Source: Paralteromonas sediminis
GTDB lineage: Bacteria; Pseudomonadota; Gammaproteobacteria; Enterobacterales; Alteromonadaceae
NCBI RefSeq assembly: GCF_003820355.1
Contig: NZ_RPOK01000001.1
Coordinates: 274,847-338,846, forward strand
Reading direction: 5' to 3'
Length of the DNA stretch: 64,000 bases
Every line of letters starts with the position of its first letter. Within the stretch, counting starts at the first letter, position 1. Below are positions 57,769-64,000 of this stretch, piece by piece. Position numbers and translations under genes: made by a program. Below the pieces are notes generated by a model. It searched no databases and was not told the DNA's origin. It worked only from the letters and a program-made list of their open reading frames with translations.

Positions 57769-57778
57769 TTGTCGACAT
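57769..57778. promoter_or_regulatory. TTGTCGACAT copy a in the LytTR/PDZ-hydrolase intergenic region
   Basis: The 10-mer lies between the divergent LytTR and PDZ-hydrolase genes. An identical one is found before the EreA-like gene (60617-60626), so it may be a shared operator. Statistical support is modest. Confidence 0.3.
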
Positions 57779-57864
57779 TGAAATTACCGTCATTCGCATA
57801 AATTCAGCCAATTCACTCTAATTGGAACTTAATATTTGCAAAAAACAATGAGTAAGGAAGTGTG

Positions 57865-59175
57865 ATGAAGATTACATTTGTAATTTTAGGTGTGTGTTTG
57901 TATTTTTGTTTTACTATTGAACTGATGGCTGACGATTCCGAAAGACGTGCAAGATGGCATGCAAGCTTTCAATCAGCTCAACCCCTTGGACGTGAGATAA
58001 CAGAAATCACACCAGAGTCTCCTCTTGGTGTTTCTGGTTTGAAGGTCGGTGATATCATCATTGGGATTAATAACGAAGTTGTGCGCGACGGAAATCACTG
58101 GTGGGATTTGACTAATAGCTTAAGAGCTGAAACTAAATACCTAATTACGTACAAAAGAAACAATAAAGTTGACTCTACCACGGTGGTATTTAAACCAGAG
58201 CCCAAAGAATCGTATGAAGATTTAAATGTTGAATACGGTTTTATCACGAGCGACTTCGGAATTAAGCAACGTCTGATTACAACGCTCCCAAATGATGTAG
58301 CAAGTAATCTGTCTGCCATTTTTGTTGTTGGAGGCTTAAGTTGCTCAAGTATGGAATATTTACCTGGAAGAACCTCAAAGTTTATTCGTGGATTACGCGA
58401 TTTAGCCCAGCAGTCTGGAATGTTAATGATGAGAATCGAAAAACCAGGCGTTGGAGACAGTGAGGGGCGATGCTCAGATACGGATTTCGTTACGGAATTG
58501 AATGGGTACGAAGTGGCTCTGCAATTACTGTTAACAGATAAGCGTATAGATCCTGAAAAAGTGATTATTTACGGCAACAGTATGGGAGCTGCTCTAGCAC
58601 CTTATTTAGCGAACAAATACGGATTGAATGGCGTGATTTCAGATGGTCCTTTTTATCGCAGTTGGTTTGAGCATATGTTAGAAATTGAGCGCCGAATTCA
58701 AGCTATGAACGGACACGACCAAACCGAAGTAAACAGGCGACTAATTGAAGCTTATATTCCACTTTACTATGGCATGTTGATTGAGAAAAAAAGCTATCAA
58801 GACATGATTGATGAAAATCCACTATTGGGAAATTATAACTATCACTCAAGCCATCACATGTATGGAAGGCCAATGGCGTTTTATCATCAAATGCAAGATT
58901 TCAACTTTGCAGGTGAATGGTCAAAGTTAACCATGCCTACGAGAGTTAGGTGGGGAAGTAACGATTGGATAATGTCTGAGTATGATATTGATATGATAGA
59001 ACAAGCACTGACCGAAAATGGAAATAAAGATATAGAAATCCTTAAAGTTTCTGGTCTTGATCATTGGTTCGCTATTCATGAAAGTGCCCTAGATTCTTAC
59101 CAGGGAAAGCCTGGAGAATGGGATGATGCAACGAGTAAAACTCTAGTCACTTGGGCAAAAGAAATTAACAAGTAA
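57865..59175 (+). CDS. PDZ-alpha/beta hydrolase fusion, exported
   Basis: A 436-aa protein with a signal peptide (MKITFVILGVCLYFCFTIEL ending MAD). A PDZ-like module follows (about 30-110): LGREITEITPESPLGVSGLK, VGDIIIGINNEVVRDG. The hydrolase part begins about 125 with a VGGLSCSSMEYLPG oxyanion-type loop, IEKPGVGDSEG, the nucleophile YGNSMGAALAPYLA and a C-terminal GLDHWFAIHES base. The fold is intact, so it should be an active serine esterase or peptidase in the periplasm. The pairing of PDZ and hydrolase is unusual. A ribosome site AAGGAAG supports the ATG at 57865. Confidence 0.82.
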   Translation: MKITFVILGVCLYFCFTIELMADDSERRARWHASFQSAQPLGREITEITPESPLGVSGLKVGDIIIGINNEVVRDGNHWWDLTNSLRAETKYLITYKRNNKVDSTTVVFKPEPKESYEDLNVEYGFITSDFGIKQRLITTLPNDVASNLSAIFVVGGLSCSSMEYLPGRTSKFIRGLRDLAQQSGMLMMRIEKPGVGDSEGRCSDTDFVTELNGYEVALQLLLTDKRIDPEKVIIYGNSMGAALAPYLANKYGLNGVISDGPFYRSWFEHMLEIERRIQAMNGHDQTEVNRRLIEAYIPLYYGMLIEKKSYQDMIDENPLLGNYNYHSSHHMYGRPMAFYHQMQDFNFAGEWSKLTMPTRVRWGSNDWIMSEYDIDMIEQALTENGNKDIEILKVSGLDHWFAIHESALDSYQGKPGEWDDATSKTLVTWAKEINK

Positions 59176-59303
59176 TATCGGTTGGGTTCTATATAAGGTG
59201 ATTGGGTTGAAGTAATTCTTCCCTAATTTCTAACATATAACTTTAGGTTTTTTATGGTATACCGGTCTCCTAACCATTGAAGGATGATCATATTTATAGG
59301 TCT

Positions 59304-60431
59304 ATGATTCTTATGCTAAATATCACGCGCGTAACAACAACCTTGGTTATTGTCATGAGCCTCCAAAATTGTTCAATACATAAGACTGATTCACCATCGT
59401 CATCGATTATTCAGGAAGTCTATTCCGAGGCCTATGAGCAAGTTTCACAACATGTTGATACTGCTACTGACGTGCTAGTTTTAGGAACCAATCACCTTTC
59501 TGGATGGCCAGAAATTGAAAAGGATTGGCTAAACCCTATCAACCAAACGCTTTTGGAATGGGAACCTGAAATAATTTTGATAGAAAAACCTACTGTGTGG
59601 CAGGTCGAGATATACTCTCGTCAGTCTGATTACTTTGAAAGCATCCTGGATAGAGTTGTGGGTGAAGGCTTTAAGATTGCCCAAGCTGTACAAACGCATT
59701 TATCAATGTCTTCTATACAAGCTGACGCAAATGTTACTTCACTCATGAAGAAGTCTAAACATGACTTAATCTGGAGAAGTAACATGGTTTTATCTCTCGC
59801 TGCGTCGTATGACTTTGAGTCTGCGGCCATGCAATGGCTTCAACTAGACCAAGCTACACGTAATCAATTAAAGGCAGACCTTGAAGGTCTTGCGCGCTAC
59901 CTCAACGCGATTGCAAAATCCCGCAACGAGACACAGTGGATTGGTGCAGAGCTTGCCAGAAAACTGGAACACCCCCGACTATATCCTTTTGATGACCAAA
60001 TCGAAAAGGCTGCAATGAACAGGGGCAACATAATTAACCAAATTGTTGAGAATGGTACCATGGACCAATTCATGCAGTCGCCCATGATTGCAAACTTGAG
60101 AGAGGTTCAGGGTCAAAAAGCCAAAGAGAGTGGAGCCGTGCTTGATTGGTACTTATTCTTAAATTCGCCGCAATTTTGGTCGGTTGATGTCGATGGCCAA
60201 TGGAGCAGCTTTGCTCAAGAAGCGGGGAGACTAGGCCAAAGTAGGGTCGCACTTTGGGAGGCTAGAAATTTACGTATGACCGCTAATATTAGAGAGATTA
60301 TGGCACTTAAACGAGTTGATCGTGTACTTATCATTGTTGGTTCAGCCCACAAACCCTGGTTAGACACATACCTGAAACGCCAAAGTGGAATAAATATCAT
60401 GCAGTTCAATGAATTGGTCACTAAGCAATGA
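59304..60431 (+). CDS. DUF5694-like lipoprotein
   Basis: A 375-aa protein. The start MILMLNITRVTTTLVIVMSL is followed by QNCS, a lipobox-like Cys. The core VLVLGTNHLSGWPEIEKDWL and the C-terminal VLIIVGSAHKPWLDTYLKR match DUF5694, a group with the TIKI/ChaN-related fold that has the G-T-x-H motif. The middle is helical. Function unproven; the superfamily includes esterase- and protease-like members. It follows the PDZ-hydrolase by 128 nt in the same direction. Confidence 0.72.
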   Translation: MILMLNITRVTTTLVIVMSLQNCSIHKTDSPSSSIIQEVYSEAYEQVSQHVDTATDVLVLGTNHLSGWPEIEKDWLNPINQTLLEWEPEIILIEKPTVWQVEIYSRQSDYFESILDRVVGEGFKIAQAVQTHLSMSSIQADANVTSLMKKSKHDLIWRSNMVLSLAASYDFESAAMQWLQLDQATRNQLKADLEGLARYLNAIAKSRNETQWIGAELARKLEHPRLYPFDDQIEKAAMNRGNIINQIVENGTMDQFMQSPMIANLREVQGQKAKESGAVLDWYLFLNSPQFWSVDVDGQWSSFAQEAGRLGQSRVALWEARNLRMTANIREIMALKRVDRVLIIVGSAHKPWLDTYLKRQSGINIMQFNELVTKQ

Positions 60432-60616
60432 AGCCGACATGACGATTTTAAACAAAAAAGAAAGGTGTTATTTTCATGGCCCATTTGAAAAAAATAAAAG
60501 TTTTCTCGTGTTTTGCGCGGGAAAATCAGACCTCGCTATTTATCCTAAAAGTGCCATTTTGTACCTGAATATTTAATTTTATTTCCATTGCAAAATGCCT
60601 ATATTCACCAAATTGG

Positions 60617-60650
60617 TTGTCGACATCATTGTGGGTAACTTTGTTGTCGA
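60617..60650 (+). promoter_or_regulatory. TTGTCGA repeats before the EreA-like gene
   Basis: TTGTCGACAT at 60617-60626 and TTGTCGA again at 60644-60650, 27 bp apart. LytTR regulators bind paired direct repeats, though usually closer. Confidence 0.35.
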
Positions 60651-60696
60651 AAGTACAGTTTTTTCCCATTTTCTCTATTTCCTAAGGTAGACAGAT

Positions 60697-61929
60697 ATGC
60701 GCAGATTTTCTATTACTCTACTATTTTTTTACTTTACAGCAATTCTCAATAACTCAATGGTGGAGGCTAGAACAAATACCGAGTCTATTGACATAGAAAT
60801 TTTAGAAGAGCTGACTTCTTTTTTTTCAATAAATCAAGGAGTTTTTGAGGGGGCAGGCAGATTTCTCAAAGAAGTTGAAAACAGTCAATTTGTTGTTCTT
60901 GGTGAACTTCACAATCGTCAACAAATAAGCGTTTTTACGGTAGCTTTACTTGCAGAGGCGTCTAAATACGGTTATCAACACTTCGCTGTTGAGACGGGGC
61001 CCTATTCAGCTCAGAAATTACATGAATTATCGTCAAACTCTTTAACTGCCGTGACACATTTTTACGATGAATATTCAAATAAAATGTTTGGCATATATCC
61101 AATTCCTTTTTTTGGAGGCCAAGCAGACCTTAAGATTTTGGAAGAAGTTCATAAGCGAAAATTTAAACTTTGGGGCCTTGATCAAGAATTTGTATTTGCA
61201 TTGCCTTTCATCATTGACGATCTTTATGAGCAATACAGAGAAAAAATTAGTGAACGTGAAAGAGAAATATATAGAAGATTAAAGAGGTCGCTATTTTGGA
61301 AGAATTTGCGAGCTCAACTATTCAGTTCGTATGCATTGTCTTGCGAGATTCTGCAATCTGGTGAGTTTCTAGCGTTTATAGAAATATTTAAAGTCAAAGA
61401 CAGAAGTTCTTCGTCCATTGTAGATGCAATATCGAGCAGCCTCAATATTTACTGTCTTTTCGAAAGCGGAAGTAGTAAAGAAAGCAATCAAATTCGAATA
61501 AACAACTTTAAACAACAGTTTGACAAGGAATTTGATAGATACAGAAGAGAGCAAGAAAATGAGCCGAAAGTGATTGTGAAAATGGGTAGCTATCACTCTG
61601 GACGCGATCGTAGTCCATTAAATTTTCATGATATCGGTCATCACTTAGCAGAAAAAGCTAGTCAAATGAAGGGCAGAACGCTTCATGTTCGTTTTTTAAA
61701 CAGGTTTGTGGAGGGCAAAGATATGTATTTGAATAAACAACATTCTAAATACCATAGCTTTATAAAGATGGGAACAACAAACCAATGGTCAATGATTGAC
61801 TTGCGTCCACTCAGAAAGAAAATTGAACTAGGTGAGTTAGTCGCCAATAAGGCAGAAACTCAAGTAATCAAAAACTATGACATAATTTTGATTACACCTA
61901 ACGATCGAAAAGTAGCAACACATTACTGA
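60697..61929 (+). CDS. EreA/ChaN-like superfamily exported protein
   Basis: A 410-aa protein with a signal peptide (MRRFSITLLFFYFTAILNNS, then MVEA). The core has FVVLGELHNRQQISVFTVAL, with the GELH motif, then FAVETGPYS and KLWGLDQEF, as in erythromycin-esterase and ChaN/TIKI-type folds. The second half is basic and helical, with VIVKMGSYHSGRDRSPLNFH near residue 290-310. It has no macrolide context and no obvious heme motif, so function is open. AT-rich compared with the central window. Confidence 0.65.
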   Translation: MRRFSITLLFFYFTAILNNSMVEARTNTESIDIEILEELTSFFSINQGVFEGAGRFLKEVENSQFVVLGELHNRQQISVFTVALLAEASKYGYQHFAVETGPYSAQKLHELSSNSLTAVTHFYDEYSNKMFGIYPIPFFGGQADLKILEEVHKRKFKLWGLDQEFVFALPFIIDDLYEQYREKISEREREIYRRLKRSLFWKNLRAQLFSSYALSCEILQSGEFLAFIEIFKVKDRSSSSIVDAISSSLNIYCLFESGSSKESNQIRINNFKQQFDKEFDRYRREQENEPKVIVKMGSYHSGRDRSPLNFHDIGHHLAEKASQMKGRTLHVRFLNRFVEGKDMYLNKQHSKYHSFIKMGTTNQWSMIDLRPLRKKIELGELVANKAETQVIKNYDIILITPNDRKVATHY

Positions 61930-62149
61930 AATGGGTGACTATTGAACACGGTGGATAAACGTAACCAATTGGATTTGCAAGAAATAAAACGCATACTTAG
62001 ACCAAAAGGTGAACGATAGTTTTCACACAGCCAGTATGTGAACCGGAAGTTGGTTATAAGGTAACTAAGGGTCTGCAACGAGTCTTGAGAAGCGGATCGT
62101 CAAAACTATTGCCCTAACAGTTGGCTAAACGGACCAAAGCTTGAACTAA

Positions 62150-62201
62150 GGGGCACAAACATGGGGGGATAATAGCCGAAGGCGCGCCATGTTTGTGTCC
62201 C
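62150..62201. repeat. 15-bp inverted repeat next to the IS remnant
   Basis: Arms GGGGCACAAACATGG (62150-62164) and CCATGTTTGTGTCCC (62187-62201) pair at 14 of 15 positions around a 22-nt loop containing GGCGCG. It sits just past the 3' end of the transposase fragment; it may be the end of a lost element. Confidence 0.6.
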
Positions 62202-62254
62202 AGTGAGCGACAGCGAACGGAACGACTTGAGCGTTTTGGACTTCCCATACTTTA

Positions 62255-62353
62255 CTAGACAGTCTGTTGTGCCAAAAAATACGCTTCTTTGAATTTACCA
62301 GGTGACACACTGCCTGTATGCGAATGGCGTTTTTTCGGATTGTAAAACAGCTG
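62255..62353 (-). pseudogene. IS3-family transposase C-terminal remnant
   Basis: The minus strand reads QLFYNPKKRHSHTGSVSPGK, then FKEAYFLAQQTV and a stop (62255-62257). The pattern FYN-x-KRRH-x-x-x-x-x-SP is the end of the integrase domain of IS3-type OrfB. A stop codon directly precedes the first residue and nothing upstream continues it, so only about 32 codons remain. The element was probably truncated by deletion. Confidence 0.75.
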
Positions 62354-62478
62354 TTAGAATCTGACGTATATGACAACGCATAGCTTGCGTAAATTAAAAT
62401 TCGTCAACGAAAATTATCTTTCATACAATGCTAACTCTTGAAAATAGCGAGGTGATGACTTGAATGGTTCTCTTCCAA

Positions 62479-63828
62479 TCAATTTTCAGCATTAAATGCT
62501 TCTCTCCCCTTGATATATGTAGACCTTAGGTGATTTATAGCATTTAACTTTTCAGCGGGGTTTTCTTCGAATACTAAAAAACTCGCTTCGAATCCAGTTT
62601 TTATTGCGCCAATTTTCCTATCGCTGAAAATAAACTGTCCGCTATTAATCCAAACTGCCAGAAGCTCTCGTGAATTAAGAAAATTATTTTCATACCAGTA
62701 TTGATACTCAGAGGATGAATTCTTAGAGTAATTGTCTACACCTAAATTAATATCAACACCTGCTCTGTATAGTTTTTGTACGAGGGCTCTTTGCATGTTA
62801 ATCAGTTCATCTCGCAATTCACCATTTGTATATTCTGGCCTGGCAGCAAAAGTGGGTGTAATACTTAATCCCTTTTTACTAACTAATAACTCGATATCTG
62901 TTCTTCTAAGTCTTTTACTATCGAGGTCTTTCCTATCGACGGCATACGCACCCGGCAAATGACCTAAAGCGTCCACATTCCCCCTTATCGCAATCCGAAG
63001 ATCTTCTGCTGTTGAAACATGTGCAATTACCTTCATGTGGCGTCGGTGTGCCTCCTCAACCAGTGGTTTAAATAATTTAGGATTAAGTCCAAACATGTAT
63101 TCACCTTTAGAATATCTTAAACCATCTTCTACTGCCTGAGTTGATACTAAACGTTTGCGTTGGTCATATTCCTCTGATTTGTGTAAATAAACCTTGACCC
63201 ACTTTGCTCCTTGGTCATGTAGCCTATCTATTGTCGAAGATATTTGCTGCATAGAGTCAACCGAATGAAAAACATATCCATCCATTTGGTCGCGTGTTTG
63301 ATTTGGATATAAGAATTTTGCTACCTCTAGCGACAATCCGCCCTGAGGGTGACCATATTTCGAAGTAATTCCGCCATATGTAGTTCTGACATCAACGGTA
63401 CCAGGCTCGCTCGCGAGTGAGAGTATCTTTGACATTAAGCGTGGATCAGCGTTGGGGTTAAAAACGTAGAGAATACCTGTTGCAATCAACTCTTGGTTGA
63501 ACCTTGGAAACATAAACACGCTTTCAAGTTGATGGCTATGAGCATCTCCAAACGGAGGTGTTACCCAAGCGCCATCAAGATTTACAATTTCATTAGGTTG
63601 TCCACATACATCTGTTTTTATGAAGACGCCATTGTTGACATCAAAGCTACCAACATTAAATTCTTTGTTATGCCAGATTTTTGCATTTTCAAACCTTTTA
63701 GTCTCTCCTATACAATCAGAATTCACTACATCGACAGACTTTTCGATGCTTGTGCAACTTACACTAGTTGTAAGACTTATTAAAAATGTAAGGCAAAAGC
63801 ACGACTTATTTGTAAATGATAAACTCAT
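62479..63828 (-). CDS. Amidohydrolase-family lipoprotein
   Basis: A 449-aa exported protein with an N-terminal signal ending TSVSCTS (possible lipid-modified Cys). The metal-dependent TIM barrel motifs are present: HxH in PPFGDAHSHQLES (about 94-98), the probable carbamylated Lys in WVKVYLHKSEEYD, His in VIAHVSTAEDLR and ALGHLPGAYAV, and Asp in GVDNYSKNSS. The C-terminal IKTGFEASFLVFEENPAEKL is family-typical. Likely a periplasmic hydrolase of peptides or cyclic amides. It converges on the EreA-like gene across the IS remnant. Confidence 0.85.
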   Translation of the reverse strand: MSLSFTNKSCFCLTFLISLTTSVSCTSIEKSVDVVNSDCIGETKRFENAKIWHNKEFNVGSFDVNNGVFIKTDVCGQPNEIVNLDGAWVTPPFGDAHSHQLESVFMFPRFNQELIATGILYVFNPNADPRLMSKILSLASEPGTVDVRTTYGGITSKYGHPQGGLSLEVAKFLYPNQTRDQMDGYVFHSVDSMQQISSTIDRLHDQGAKWVKVYLHKSEEYDQRKRLVSTQAVEDGLRYSKGEYMFGLNPKLFKPLVEEAHRRHMKVIAHVSTAEDLRIAIRGNVDALGHLPGAYAVDRKDLDSKRLRRTDIELLVSKKGLSITPTFAARPEYTNGELRDELINMQRALVQKLYRAGVDINLGVDNYSKNSSSEYQYWYENNFLNSRELLAVWINSGQFIFSDRKIGAIKTGFEASFLVFEENPAEKLNAINHLRSTYIKGREAFNAEN

Positions 63829-63879
63829 CTTGTTACCTTCATAAACCCTTTGTTGAATCGAGCAAAAATTGATATTTTG

Positions 63880-64000
63880 CTACAACAATCGAACTTCAGC
63901 ATCACAATCTTCTAACGTCGGTTTTAATCCCCAACCTCCAAAACTGTCCGAGACGACCATCTGCAGCGTGTTGGAACCTTTTTTTATAGGTAAGAAAATG
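63880..64000 (-). CDS. C-terminal end of an unidentified exported-type enzyme (partial)
   Basis: The minus strand has an open frame from the window edge to a TAG (63880-63882), giving about 39 residues: IFLPIKKGSNTLQMVVSDSF, then GGWGLKPTLEDCDAEVRLL. The KKGSNTLQMVVSDSFGGWG stretch resembles C-terminal beta-sandwich segments of secreted hydrolases (K-x-G-x-N-T-L). It is 51 nt before the amidohydrolase start in the same direction, so the two probably share a transcript. The main domain lies outside the window. Confidence 0.6.
   Translation of the reverse strand, partial: IFLPIKKGSNTLQMVVSDSFGGWGLKPTLEDCDAEVRLL

Larger units (their letters stand above)
61930..62478. other. Intergenic region with IS3-family remnant
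   Basis: A 549-bp gap holding a transposase fragment (62255-62353) and a 15-bp hairpin (62150-62201). The part 61930-62140 gives no coding match I can support. Confidence 0.5.

Noticed and set aside
60476-60577. 30-codon ORF before the EreA-like gene
   Set aside because: No ribosome site, and the region looks like promoter DNA with repeated TTGTCGA motifs.

Overview
The window looks like a chromosomal stretch of a marine gammaproteobacterium of the order Alteromonadales, probably Alteromonadaceae. This is inferred from the zapG/zapE pair, the tkt-epd-pgk-aldolase cluster facing away from metK, the two-component/OmpW and RND modules, and a moderate GC content judged by eye. No rRNA or tRNA gene was seen. 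The one clear RNA gene is rnpB (RNase P RNA).

Layout. 1-4.1 kb: partial zapG, zapE, a YebC/YeeN-family gene, a secreted dienelactone hydrolase-like protein and rnpB. 4.2-9.3 kb: a PEP-CTERM-like secreted protein, then a leftward ECF sigma factor cluster (sigma, membrane protein, 27-residue membrane peptide, second membrane protein, peptidase-like protein without its serine), then an oxidoreductase. 9.5-19.9 kb: NTF2-like protein, OmpW, an OmpR-type two-component system, methyltransferase, TraB/GumN protein, PAS chemoreceptor, beta-lactamase-like hydrolase, diguanylate cyclase, DUF2721. 19.9-26.2 kb: formaldehyde detoxification (frmA, frmB), DsbD/redoxin thiol chemistry, DUF4174-fpr and a 52-residue membrane protein. 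26.3-40.9 kb: AraC regulator with S41 peptidase, a bacterial voltage-gated sodium channel, lipase, glpK, an RND pump with a divergent LysR regulator and a YghU-type GST, an exonuclease, a porin. 41-48.5 kb: a NarL-type two-component system, DUF2306 protein, two family-3 solute-binding proteins, one next to a chemoreceptor. 48.5-56.5 kb: metK, then tkt-epd-pgk-fda and an HD-GYP protein. 56.9-64 kb: a more AT-rich accessory region with a membrane-bound LytTR regulator, a PDZ-hydrolase fusion, DUF5694 and EreA/ChaN-like proteins, an IS3-family remnant, an amidohydrolase lipoprotein and the end of one more gene.

Main discovery candidate. Two hairpins (368-483 and 3586-3679) share a 52-nt core (39/52 identical when one copy is reverse-complemented), but each core is enclosed by a different, perfect inverted repeat (32 bp and 21 bp). 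The second copy lies inside rnpB, at the tip of the P3 helix, which grows to about 207 nt, while P1, P2 and the conserved catalytic regions stay intact. The pattern suggests a small element that sits at the tips of hairpins and has entered an essential ribozyme gene without destroying it.
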